Shown here piece by piece: positions 1-11,279 of a DNA stretch of 64,000 bases; positions within the stretch are counted from its first letter, which is position 1, and every line of letters begins with the position of its first letter. The stretch is from Balanoglossus misakiensis. Taxonomy: Eukaryota > Hemichordata. The stretch lies in assembly GCA_040954595.2 (NCBI GenBank), contig CM082582.2, forward strand, positions 8,680,001 through 8,744,000. The letters run 5' to 3'. The notes beneath the pieces are model-generated. The model was given only the letters and a program-made list of their open reading frames with translations. It did no database searches and had not been told where the DNA came from. The position numbers were made by a program, and so were the translations under genes.

Positions 1-2141
1 TCAGAGGTAACAGTTTTCACATCATTCAATCGTGTATATGCGTAAATCAACACATCACTCAAGCACCGTTCAAAATTAAAGACCTAAACGACAGCGGCTC
101 TTAAAGTTTTTTTTTTTGTGCCTAACGTCGTATTACGGAGGCACTTGCCTATCGACATAAAATGGCGGCCTCTTTTACTGTATCGCACAGATCCTGGCGA
201 TGGCGACAGACAATTAGTTTTGCCCGAAACAATATAACAACTTCGTGGCTGTTTGCGCGGTTTAGGCCTGTCTGTGAAGTAACCGATGCAAACGACACAC
301 AAAGTGAGCCAATTCGGGATATATTTTGGCAATTTTTTATAGCATTATTATGAGGTTGTAGATCTTGCTATTGTAGGTAGGTCTCCCGTCTTTGCTGTCG
401 TTCGCGAAAATGGCTTCATTTTCATTTCTGTGCCCGGAATCTGCAGCAAAATGTAAAAACTGTGAATTAACCTCGTGCGATTTTTGAAGTCACTTTTAGA
501 ACCCCCCTGGTCACAGGGTTTGGTCTCTCCCTGATTACACGGTTTGAAAGTGAGTGTTGCCCAGGTGAAAATGCCTAACACCTTGGGTATTGCGCGCGTT
601 CAACACCAATCGATCTAACAGTAAGCTTAACCAATAACGCGTACGTATACGTATGTTAGTATACTTATATTATTTCTCTCAGTCCGGCACAGAAGCTACC
701 CGTCCATCTGGAGCGTATTTTCCCCATAAGATAAAAAAAATTCATTCGAGAAGAAAAAAACATATTCTCGTCCGTGCGGTCTGTCACCAGTATATTTCCG
801 CTTTAAAGGCGAGTGGACTAACCTTGAACATGGCATAGCTTAAAGAAAGACGCTCCTCATAAAATGCCGAAACCATCAACCACAAAATAAACGAAGTACG
901 CTCACATCTCCATCTCCCAGGGGGCGTTGGGGCGGACGTTACATTTTCCCTCTGATGAAGAACAAAATCAGAGAAAACCATTTTTTGCCAAAAATTGACA
1001 CCCAAACAAGAAACAAAACCTATGAAGTTTCTGATGGCGGGTAGGGGTACGGCGATCGATCGACAAAGGCGTTGAAATCGCAATAATTTATAACGGTATA
1101 AAGCAATATGCCATCGCTGTGTATTATACAAAGCCAGTGATTGAATTTCAAAGCGCCACTCAGAGACTAAATGCATGGTCTGTCATGCATGCAGTATTTA
1201 TTCTCAACCTTAGTGTTGTAATTTTTGTAATTTATTGCCGTTGATCGATGTCCCCTTAACAATCGTCACCCTTTCGATTACGTTCAGGTCTCCACGGACC
1301 GAATTCAGGAAATTTTAGAGAACCTCCTCCTCCAAAATAATAAATATCGCCACCTTTCGACCCCTGGTTTTATGGCTTTTCATGGTTTCCTTGTCATTTT
1401 ATCTTTGCTTGAAATTTAATAATTTTGTTAATTTTGAGAGAGGGATTTTCGAGATGGTTTTATTCGTCTCTGCATGATTGCGCGCGATCACTGAGCGATG
1501 GAATGGAGATGCGTTCTTTATGAATATATTTTCGGATATGATATTATCAAAAGATGAAAGTCGGAAGAAGTTATTATCCTCTAATAGGCACGTTATATTA
1601 TACTCATGTCTGTCTATCTATCTGTCTGTCTGTCTGTCCGTCCGCATGCATGCATGCGTACATAACAAAAAAACGTTAAAATACCGACATTCTTCAAGAA
1701 ACTTGATCAAATGAGGTACTATTTACCCTGCCGAATTTCCTCAGCATCTCTGACGCTCATAATTCGTTTGTGATATTTTTCTTTGGAACGGAAATTCGAC
1801 GCTCGACTGAAATCGACAGTATCGTTAGTGCCGGCGGCAACTTGTAGTTCTGATATTCAAATCTCGTTCAGGGATGTTCACGATGTGTAAAAATTCCTCC
1901 CCCGGGGGGAAAAGATCTGAATATCGTTTTTTTTTTCTTTCTGTGTATCACATGTACAGAACACGAACCTAAGTCCACGGACACGCATTTTCCAGCTATC
2001 TATACAAATCGCATGCACAGTTTGTTTTCTTTCTTTTCCTTAAGAAAAAAATTGCTTTGGAAATCCAACTGAGGTAATGGACACCCATCAACATCTAGCC
2101 AGGTCAAGGCTTTGAAGTGGATTCATATCTTACTTTGACTG
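1..2141. other. Intergenic, no gene recognised
   Basis: I see no open frame here with splice signals or a recognisable family. The only structure is a short TCTG/TCTA microsatellite at about 1606-1641, followed by a TGCATGCATGC run. All open frames are under 131 codons, as expected by chance in DNA of this composition. Confidence 0.6.

Positions 2142-2232
<91 letters not shown>
2142..2232. repeat. (CAA)n trinucleotide microsatellite
   Basis: This is about 30 uninterrupted copies of AAC/CAA. It is open in several frames (Gln, Asn, Thr on plus; Cys, Val, Leu on minus), but the flanks are AT-rich, lack splice sites and close quickly, so it is not read as coding. Confidence 0.95.
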
Positions 2233-3144
2233 GTTGATTTTCAGACACACAACTTTATTAGAAACAAATGTACCCAAAATTTTATTAATGTAATGATTGA
2301 TATTAATGTACATACACACAATGCTTTACTTTATATTGTGGATATCAAATTATCGGATTATATTTTAAGGTTAGAACAGTTTTACGAATGACAGCTTAGT
2401 TTGTATTGTTAATAAAATTCGCAGTTTCTCGAACGTTTTTTTTCATCCTAATATACTAAATCATATCGTACAGGTGACATTCACACATGAACGGTCTATA
2501 ACCGAATTTCAGAATAATAAAACGCCAGCTTATGATTATCGCCCACAGTTCAAGAGTTCTTACACAGCCAGTGCACATCATATATCTTTTGGGGCAAAAC
2601 ACGTGTCTATTTCGCCCGGTCATGTCAACTTATAAATACATATAGAGTTATATTTGTATAATTTTACATACAAACAAATCTTTCAATCAATATATTTCTT
2701 CTTTAAAAAATATACTTCGTTATTCTACAATGAAAAGTCCCACTTGCTTTGTTATTACTTTCACTGTATTTCGAAACCAGTCGAGTCGCCCCGTGTAACC
2801 GTTCGATGTAGCGTCGCGACTCGGGTTGCGCGTCGAGTTGCCTGCCGAGTTGCCTCGTGTAACTCGGCCTTTAAGACATAACTTTTAATCTCGGCAGCAC
2901 CCGAATCTGGCTCATTTGTCGCTGGTTGGGGTTAGACCTGTGCGGAAAAAGACAAAGGGGCGTCGTGAGCAAAATTTAATTCGCTTTTATTGCTTAAAAG
3001 GCTAAAATACACGATTTGACTGATTTATACAAGGCAACCAACACCGCGCACCAGTTGAGAATTACTTCCCGCCACGGAGAACTTGAAACGCTATAGTTGA
3101 CCCCTAAAAGTTCCTAGAAAATATTGGTTGAGGGCGTATTCAAC
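2233..3144. other. Intergenic, downstream of IF gene 1
   Basis: No gene is recognised. A small GC-rich patch at about 2785-2865 repeats the words GAGTTGCC and CGTGTAAC and differs in base use from the AT-rich sequence around it. On the minus strand this interval holds the nearest AATAAA downstream of the IF gene 1 tail exons. Confidence 0.5.
2986..2991 (-). terminator. Candidate poly(A) signal for IF gene 1 (distal)
   Basis: The plus-strand TTTATT reads AATAAA on the minus strand, in the context AGCAATAAAAGC. It lies about 480 bases beyond the stop codon of the duplicated tail copy A. If used, copy A would sit in the IF gene 1 transcript, either as alternative 3' exons or as untranslated sequence. 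I saw no canonical AATAAA between the copy B stop and copy A. Confidence 0.3.
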
Positions 3145-3186
3145 ATGGCGCAAACTCAGCTGTTTGCAGCGGACATCCCAGCATCG
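3145..3186 (+). CDS. Candidate first coding exon of an unknown plus-strand gene (partial)
   Basis: ATG in a good context (CAACATGG) opens 14 codons, MAQTQLFAADIPAS, ending in phase 0 at an excellent donor, TCG|GTAAGTG. I do not recognise the peptide and found no convincing second exon. Any downstream exon on this strand would be antisense to IF gene 1 or lie beyond it. It could be chance: a start plus a strong donor 42 bases away is suggestive, not proof. Confidence 0.3.
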
Positions 3187-3386
3187 GTAAGTGTAATTTT
3201 TGTGGAAAAATTGACATTAAGGAAATCATGTATGCATGGAAAGGTATTATTCTCAACTGGTGCGTTTTCAAGGTCTATCGCGCTTCTCGGTTCGTAAATA
3301 CGTCGTTGCAGTTCGCCTCGCCGCTTTCTTGATACGCGTATACGTGTGTTGATGTTTTCAACGAGCCTATAAAGGGTCGAAAGACT

Positions 3387-3408
3387 CCCCCCCCCCCCCC
3401 CCCCCCCC
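3387..3408. repeat. Poly-C tract (22 C)
   Basis: A homopolymer of 22 C sits near the start of duplication copy A. The matching position in copy B (4059-4072) has 14 C. The G-rich strand is the sense strand of IF gene 1 and could fold into a quadruplex. The tract marks a likely fragile point near the duplication boundary. Confidence 0.9.
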
Positions 3409-3474
3409 GGTATGAAAATGTTTGAAAGCAGTCTTTAATACAGCGTGTATCGTTCGATTTAAAATACTCTGAGC

Positions 3475-3939
3475 TCACCGTTCGGTCGTGGTACTTTTCT
3501 TAGAAACCATCTCCGTCTTTGAACGTCTGCTCATTTCTAAACCGGTATTGGTGCCATAGTTCGGCTTCGCTGTAAACGAAAACGAAGGTTACACAACGGG
3601 AAACTCGTTCTGTCGTAGAGGGCCTCATGCAGAAATTGTACAAAAAAAAACCGGGGGCGGAACTCCTCAGCGAATAACCTAACATAGGCACTCTAGAATC
3701 TGCAACGGTTGTCAAAGGAATTTAAACAGGCGTTTGTTACGGAATTTTTTTAATGACCTCTCTCATATATAATTGTTAGTTCATACTCACCGTTGCGGGA
3801 GACCATATGGCTGGAGCCGGATATGATCGGCAGAGCCCTTGAGATGTGCCTGGACGTTGCCTCGCCTCCCACGGCACGGTGGCCGTACGACGCTTTACCG
3901 AACCCGGACTGTTGTGATGACGTCGACACATGTTGCAGT
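3475..3939 (-). pseudogene. Duplicated IF gene 1 tail exons (copy A), partly broken
   Basis: The exon 7 copy (3939-3791) keeps its open frame and both splice sites; it differs from copy B at a few positions, including Met to Arg and Met to Ile changes. The exon 8 copy (from 3699) has lost its last 17 bases and its donor. It now reads through former intron and, in another frame, through the old terminal exon, to a TAA at 3502-3500. The terminal exon copy (3569-3475) keeps its acceptor and TGA. Because all these exons have phase-1 borders, exon 7A spliced to terminal exon A would still be in frame. Either this is decaying debris or it offers alternative C-termini; the sequence alone does not decide. 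Confidence 0.6.
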
Positions 3940-4037
3940 CTGCAAGGAAAACCGAGAGTGCTTATAATGTTTTATGTTTATAATTCAACCAAATGACAGA
4001 GTTCATTAGGATCTGTCCGAAACAAAGCAACGAACAT

Positions 4038-5169
4038 GTGTGTTGATGTTTTCAACGGCCCCCCCCCCCCCCGGTATGAAAATGTTTGAAAGCAGTCTTA
4101 ATACAGCGTGTATCGTTCGATTTAAAATACTCTGAGCTCACCGTTCGGTCGTGGTACTTTTCTTAGAAACCATCTCCGTCTTTGAACGTCTGCTGATTTC
4201 TAAACCGGTATTGGTGCCATAGTTCGGCTTCGCTGTAAATGAAAACGAAGGTTACACAACGGGAAACTCGTTCTGTCGTAGAGGGCCTCATGCAGAAATT
4301 GTACAAAAAAAAAGAACAACTTTCAGAAATGTGTAGTTTCTACCCTATTCAGCTGCAATGCAGACCCCAAATTGATACAAAATATCCCAACAGCTTTTAA
4401 CACTCGCGTTAACTCAAACGAAACTTTAATCACTTCTCTTACACTGGTGATAATTTTCTGTAAAAGATACATTCAGTTATTACTTCATACTCACCAATGT
4501 TGGTGGCAACCCCGGGGGCGGAACTCCGTAGCGTAGCACCTAAATTAGGTACTCTAGAATCTGCAACGGTTGTCAAAGAAATTTAAACAGGCGTTTGTTA
4601 CGGAAAAATTTGTTTGACCTCTCTCATATTTACCATAATGAATTGAATCACAGAAGCAACATAATGAAACAACTCAATATCCACTTTTAATCACGAGATC
4701 TCTCACATTGATGATAATTTTCTGTAAAGGATATATACATGTGGTTATTACTTCATACTCACCAATGTTGGTGGTAACCCCGGGGGCGGAACTCCTCAGC
4801 GAATAACCTAACATAGGCACTCTAGAATCTGCAACGGTTGTCAAAGGAATTTAAACAGGCGTTTGTTACGGAATTTTTTTAATGACCTCTCTCATATATA
4901 ATTGTTAGTTCATACTCACCGTTGCGGGAGACCATATGGCTGGAGCCGGACATGATCGGCAGAGCCATTGAAATGTGCCTGGACGTTGCCTCGCCTCCCA
5001 CGGCACGGTGACCGTACGACGCTTTACCGAACCCGGACTGTTGTGATGACGTCGACACATGTTGCAGTCTGCAAGGAAAACCGAGAGTGCTTATAATGTT
5101 TTATGTTTATAATTCAACCAAATGACAGAGTTCATTAGGATCTGTCCGAAACAAAGCAACGAACATGTG
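4038..5169. repeat. Direct duplication, copy B (full length)
   Basis: This is the complete member of the tail-exon duplication. It contains, on the minus strand, IF gene 1 exons 7 (5068-4920), 8 (4828-4763), 9 (4560-4495) and 10 (4232-4138). Exons 8 and 9 with their surroundings are themselves an older tandem duplication: each exon is 66 bases and they share the flanks TTGCAG|ATTCTAGAGT and AACATTG|GTGAGTATGAAGTAAT. Confidence 0.9.
4059..4072. repeat. Poly-C tract (14 C)
   Basis: This is the copy B counterpart of the 22-C run in copy A, in the 3' flank of IF gene 1. Confidence 0.9.
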
Positions 5170-7838
5170 GCGCATTTCAAGCATTCGAGAAAGCGCGTAA
5201 AGCGACACACTATATACTAGTCCCGCGCGCATGCTGAGGTACACCTATTTTTCAGTGAGCACAGACACAAAACAGCAGGAAAGCAAAGCAGTTTGCAACA
5301 GGTACCACAATCTGACTAAATTGATCGAACATGCATGTCAGACTGCAAAAACTGACATACTTGCTCTCTTCGTTGGCAATCAACATTTTCATGGCCTCGA
5401 TCTCTGCCAGGAGCGATCGGTCATCGTCGTCGATGTCGACTTCTTGTAGTTTGACGATTAACGTCTGTTGCAGGTCCTTCACTTTGTTTTCCAGTGACGT
5501 GATCAGCGATGACGATCGTTGGCGCTCCCGGTTCAGATTGCCGACGAGGGCGCTGTTGTCAGTCTCGAGCGCACGTACCTGCCAAAGTCCAACATGTACA
5601 TCGTTTGTGTAAAATGACTTGCGTGAGATAAGGCAAAATCTCACAAAATCTATGATTGTAATCTCTTAAGACCCACCATCCTATACACACGAAATCATTT
5701 CGCGTGGCCTAGTGATTGAAATAGCGGGAAATCACCTCAGGTAGAGCTCAATCGCAAATATTTGCATGACCATGTAAGAAACAGAGCTCCCTCAAACAAT
5801 TTCCTTACCAGACATCTATAGTTTCTTTAATAACATTTAAAATGAAACTGTCATTTTCTCACCTTATTTTGAAGGGAAGTTATTTCCCGCTTGTAGTCTT
5901 CAATGTAGCCACTGAATATTCTGCTTTCTTCTGATATCTTCGTAAAATTCGCAGAGTACTGATCGAGCTGAAGCCGCAACTCACTCAACTGAGGGGACAC
6001 GAAGATGAAAATAATTCACAAAGTTAAGTGGAGTCCACCTCTACTGTCTATGGACGGAGATACTACTGGAGGTACTAGTATGTGTGCTGGTCAGATTGAA
6101 TTTGTCATTTTGTGGGGATACCGAGCGAAAGATCAGGAAAATATATTTATGTAACTTACGGTGCCCTTGTAGCGGGCCTCCAAATCAACTTTGTATTGGT
6201 TCATTTCAGCATCTATCGTTTCTCGCCATTTTTCCAGAACTTGCTCTAGGTTGTCAGTTACTTGAGGTTCTTGAATCATCGTCGTTTCGAATGTTAAGAT
6301 CTGCTGCGATTTGGCTGTCAGTAGAGCTTTCATTTCAGCGGTTTCCTGACGGCAAAATTGAAGACAGATCGATCAAGAAATATACTTTCCAAGTACAGAA
6401 TTCAATTCAACTTTGGGTTGAAAGGCTTACACACATTTTGCCGTTTGGTATTGTTAGTTTCAAACTTAATTTGTCTGTTCAGTTCTCTTACTTTGACATT
6501 TCGAATCGTCAGCATTGGAAAATTGAATTCTGGTCGAGACTGAATTCAGACAAAGACAACAATACTTTTATAGTAATAGACAAACTCTAACACAAAATGA
6601 AATTCTTCCAAATTGAACAAGACTTTACCTCAGCATTGACTTCAGTCATGAAGTCAATTTTTCGGCGCAGGTTGGCAATCGTCTCCCGCGCAGTCGCAAG
6701 CGCGATCTGGTCCTCTTCACGGGCAACTTTCACTCCGTCGTACTCCCTCAGTAGGTTGTTGTATTCACTCCGCAAGCTGGCCAACTGTTGTTCCAGTTCC
6801 CTCAGCTGTGACGTCATTTGGGTCAGTTCGCTTTCCTTGGCGGATGAAACTTTCTTGAAGGTGGCTAACTCCTCTTGCAGGGACCTATAACGATGCTGCT
6901 CGCCACTGAGCCTGATGGGGTTACCATGGTGAAAAACATATCAGCCGAATCGACACTAACATAATACTTCATGCTAAGTGCCCAAATGGAAACGAAAATC
7001 CCCCATCATAATGCTTCAACACATGATACAGACCCACTTGATATCTTCCAAGAGTGTATGAATGCTAACATTAGTGTTTTAAAACGTTATGTATCACTCT
7101 GTCTCACCCAAATAGCTATAGTTGGCTCACGGTGGTTGGCTGAATCATGCAACTCTCAGTTATTATCGTTCGGTATGTTACAGTGCTAGTTTAGGGTGCA
7201 TTTTATGAGGCATATTTGGAAACATGTTAAAGTCAATGGGCACGTATACTGTGGATGTTAACAGTCCATGTTACATCTTCAAATAGGATGGTCGTTCACT
7301 TTGTGACTTCAAAGCTTACAAGTGTGTTCGTACGTACCTTTTCTGTAGTTCCGATACCAGACTGGCATTGCTCTGCCCAGTTGTCATGTGTCTCTGTTTA
7401 TCGGCCAGCGCTGACTCCAGCTGAACTCTCAGCTTCTCGAGTTCTTTCTCGTACATCCCTTTGATGACGCCAATCTCCGCCTCTAACTGTGTCATCGCTG
7501 ACAGAAGGAACGTGGATTCAGACTACAGAGAAAATTCGATTCACACTATAAGCGATTTCTAGTTTGTACAAACAAACAAACAAACAAACAAACAAACAAA
7601 CAAACAAACAAACAAACGTAAAATTAGCTGTGGGGGTTGAAAACTTGCAATACAAACTCACCTGCGAGCTGGCATGGCCTTTCATATCCCGGACCCTCTG
7701 CAAATAGGCGATAAATTGGCTGCGTAGGCTCTGCAACTCGGCCCTCTCCTGCCGCCTGGCCATACTGTGCGACGAGGGGCTGACTGCCCGGAGGGACGGC
7801 GAGTCGACCCGGCCCGCTGACGTGTGGGAGGAACTCAT
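4138..7838 (-). CDS. Cytoplasmic intermediate filament protein, gene 1
   Basis: This encodes a structural protein that forms coiled-coil dimers and 10-nm filaments. Coding exons run 7838-7662, 7522-7338, 6911-6629, 6345-6160, 5988-5863, 5578-5361, 5068-4920, 4828-4763, 4560-4495 and 4232-4138 (TGA). All have GT-AG borders and consistent phases, giving 516 aa. Residues 1-28 are a Ser-rich head. Coil 1A starts near residue 30 (ELQSLRSQFIAYLQRVRDMK). The long coil 1B spans exons 2 and 3, coil 2 spans exons 4 to 6, and the rod closes with IEAMKMLIANEESK in place of the usual TYRKLLEGEE. The rod is about 360 residues, the lamin length. The tail (about 124 aa) is Ser/Gly/Arg-rich, with two 22-residue repeats SRVPxLG...SSAPGVxTNI in exons 8 and 9. 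It shows no lamin Ig-fold and no CaaX box. Exon 1 probably begins at 7884, after the acceptor ACATTTCAG, so a noncoding first exon is expected upstream. Start: the first in-frame Met in that exon. Confidence 0.9.
7570..7617. repeat. (AAAC)n microsatellite in IF gene 1 intron 1
   Basis: This holds about 12 perfect copies of AAAC/AACA in the intron between coding exons 1 and 2. The minus strand reads (GTTT)n, close upstream of the exon 2 acceptor and possibly extending its pyrimidine-rich context. Confidence 0.95.
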
Positions 7839-9449
7839 ATACCTGATCGCGAAGTTTCAAAAACTCGAATCGTGACTCTGTTATCTGAAATGTAAAGCGA
7901 CATTTTTTACATTAAACTGCGCTAATATTTGGTTGGTTGACAGTGAAAAGGTTAGAAAATGGCGACACCGTGATATGTGACTCATGACGTTTCGTCACCA
8001 ACAGCTAGGCAACTGGAGTTCTTCTGTGTTCACTGGTTCGAACAACTAATGAATACGTATCAAGTTCAATGATTTGGACCGAAAAAGTACGGGCAATCAC
8101 TAACTTGCCTTTAGATCCCTCTTTAAGAGTTGAAGGTGGAAGTGGTCAGTTCCGTTGTCACGCCACAGGTATAAGTCCAAGTCAGAAAGTTCGCGGCGTA
8201 TTATAGTCTCGGTTGTTAAGGCTCACAAAAGACGTAGCAACGGGTAAACATTACAAATAAACGTGACTGCACTCATGCATATGGAAGAAGGTAGTCTAGA
8301 ATCTATCCGTTCGTAGTCGCATTCACCCTACGAAGAAGGTCAATCCTGGTTTATTTGGCAACTCACGACTAACTATAATACAGCGACAGAAAATCAATAG
8401 TGTACATGTATCAACATTTAGTAGTATAGAGTGCCCGCATGAATGCCCTATACGTTTCGGTTGAGTGATTATCCACCATCGGGGAGAACTAAAGATGAGC
8501 GCTCGTCTGAATCCTCGCCGTCGCTCGTAGAATACTAGTATGCTTCAGGGTGTTGAACAAAAAAGTGAAAACTTAGCGAAAATTTACATGCACATGGGCG
8601 TGTAATGCATTTTCCGAAAGATGGCCTCCTACACAAGATTTCAGGGGAACAACGAAAGGTTTGCACCACGCGAACATTCAAAAGTCATGAGAGTTAATTG
8701 GAGAACCTCGGATTGAAAACTGTCCCTTTAAACATAAACTCAACGCTATATATGGGTTGGGTTAGTGTTTATTCAGCGTAAAACATCCTTAAAACATTCT
8801 CCCGGAGTATCCACAAAACCAGGTGCCGAGTGAAATGACATTGCAAACTACAGTAAATATATTTGCCAGTGTTATCCTGTGTGATACACGTGCGTGGTTC
8901 GTTCCCATGCATGGGGGTCAATTTGAGCCCACGTGGTACATGCTTGCATGCAATTTTGTTAACTTTTCTCCTAACGTATACGGTTGCAATCGCTGGAGGT
9001 TTCATTTAAATCTAACGAGCAAAAAAATAGATTTTCTGTGTTTGTTTATTTAGAGATGATCGAGTATTATTTCACTCATCGAAACCAAAGGCAGATCTTC
9101 AATTGAGCAACAGACCAGTCTCCTGGCAACCTCCTGACCCAAATAAACAGACAGCCCGGACAGCATAAAAATAGATTGGCCGATGATCCCAGAAAACCCG
9201 TGTTGCAAAGAATATTAACGAGTTTTATGTATGGGCATTGAAATACATGTATCTCTCTTTGTTGAACTTACAGCGTTTATGGGTTAATACCCGCCCAGCG
9301 CCTACAGGCTCATGATGTCATTCACTACCAGAGTAACTGTGATGGTGACGGAAAACAACACAGCTGACCGATATGGAACGCCCCCGCAAATTGCGTATCG
9401 ATGTTTACCTTGTTACCATGAGAACGGAAGATAGAAACAAGCAGAGAGA

Positions 9450-9470
9450 CACAGACAGACACACACACAC

Positions 9471-9502
<32 letters not shown>
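9450..9502. repeat. (ACAG)n/(AC)n compound microsatellite
   Basis: This is a run of ACAG units interrupted by a short CA tract. It gives spurious Thr-Asp-Arg-Gln frames on plus and Cys-Leu-Ser-Val frames on minus. Confidence 0.85.
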
Positions 9503-9503
<1 letters not shown>

Positions 9504-9744
9504 TAGACACACAGACACCTGTGGCAATGATACGCAATGTCATCGTGTCCTTTAAGCGAACTCCGCGCTTTGAAAGCCAAAGAATTTATTCTGATTGACG
9601 TAGCTGGCGCTAAAGAGTAAAACGACAGAACGGAGAAATCATAAATGAAGGCCAACCGGGATGTGGTAGTGTATATGATTTGGGTAAAATCCTGCATGTG
9701 TGGAAGCGAGCTATAATTTCTCACACGGTAGAATAGATATTATA

Positions 9745-9805
9745 CTATAGATAGATAGACAGACAGACAGACAGATGTACAGATAGACAGACAGACATAC
9801 AGACT
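9745..9805. repeat. (ATAG)n/(ACAG)n compound microsatellite
   Basis: Imperfect GATA units grade into GACA units. Confidence 0.8.
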
Positions 9806-9942
9806 GAAGGGGGGGGGGGTATATTAATTATGTAAAGTGTATACATGTATATGTAAAGTATTAGATCACATATATGATTCATTCCTCGTGCCACGAGTTA
9901 TTATGTTGGAATACAAGAGACAGTGAATATATAGGAAAATAA

Positions 9943-9948
9943 TTTATT
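9943..9948 (-). terminator. Candidate poly(A) signal for IF gene 2
   Basis: On the minus strand this reads AATAAA in the context GGGGCAATAAATTATTTTCC, about 1.3 kb past the IF gene 2 stop. A second AATAAA lies closer, at 10575-10570. I cannot tell which is used. Confidence 0.3.
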
Positions 9949-11110
9949 GCCCCGCATTTGTGCAAGTTATACCAAGAAGTACATATCACATTGTAGTAGT
10001 AAGTTTCGATATATCCAAACACCGATATTTCTTCCTAGAAAATCATCGTTGACTTACAAAATAACCGAAACAGAAAAAGACAACAATCTTTTCACCTGAC
10101 GTGTGCAAAGTTTCTTTCAGTACAACGTGATATCACACCAACACCGTATGATTATCTTTGGTCTATCCTAAAGACGACGAGTTTCAAATCTTCATAATGA
10201 TGTCGGAGTGAAAGGAGCATGCGCAAATGAAGACTACGTCACACACGGCAAGATTTCGGAGGGTAAAACGCTACACTGACATTAAAAATAAAACAATCCA
10301 TTTGCAGGAAGATATGACAGTCGGAGTCTTCCGTTAATATTATTTCTGATAAGTTCGTTGAGATTTTCAATTAAGTTCTAATAGATGAGACATTTTTTCT
10401 ATTAACATCTTAAACAATTTCATAGTATACATTATTCATATGACATTAACTCAAATCACAACATACAATTATATCGAGACTATTTAAATTGACATATTTA
10501 ACCTCTTGATGAAAATAATTTGAAGTTTTACATCTCTTGGTGGTGAGCTACGAAGTGATTTCTGGTGATTTTATTTCAACCGTTTAAAAGAGTACATGCG
10601 AATTATCCCTGATTCTTGTTGAACAACTATCTAATTGACATCACCGGGAAAGGCGAGAGTGTCTGTGTGATTTTCATCTTATAAATTTAATCATTTCCCG
10701 ATGCCGTATAAATGCATTGCGAGATCAAATCAGATGTTACCTTACAATGCGACTGCTTGTTAACTGACAATGCAATCTCCGTAAGGAAGTTAATTAAAAA
10801 TTGAAGAGTAAAACCACACGAAAACGCACGCACCTCTCCATCTATAATTAACACTATCTTTAAGAGTACGTGGTATATACAAAATGTGTGTTTAACAGAA
10901 AATTGCGGAAATGATAAGTGTCTAACTCATATTAAATTGTAAATATGACTGTTTCTGGTCTAGAATATTGCCCCAAAGTTGTTTCCACCTGTCTCACTTT
11001 GAAGTATTGAGTTGCCGTTTTCAAGGTATAATTGGCCTTCAATCATGATATTTGGTATAGCGTTGAGCTAGAACGGCTCAAAATGGAGAGTGGTTTCTGA
11101 AAAAGATAAC

Positions 11111-11255
<145 letters not shown>

Positions 11256-11279
11256 CCCCAATTCAATACACATCTGACC

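Larger units (their letters stand above)
3344..4040. repeat. Direct duplication, copy A (internally deleted)
   Basis: This is a near-identical copy of 4038-5169 in the same orientation. Both begin with GTGTGTTGATG, then a poly-C tract, and both end with CAACGAACATGTG. Relative to copy B it lacks 466 bases (B positions 4314-4779), the join falling at a run of nine A. On the minus strand it carries a second tail exon 7 (3939-3791), most of exon 8 (from 3699) and a second terminal exon (3569-3475). See the IF gene 1 entry and the findings. Confidence 0.9.

Noticed and set aside
2104-2319. Poly-Cys frame on minus (or poly-Gln on plus) as a gene
   Set aside because: Pure (CAA)n microsatellite with short, unrelated flanks and no splice signals.
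6084-6890. Plus-strand frames across IF gene 1
   Set aside because: They are antisense shadows of IF exons 3 and 4; the minus strand has consistent phases, splice sites and the IF coiled-coil pattern.
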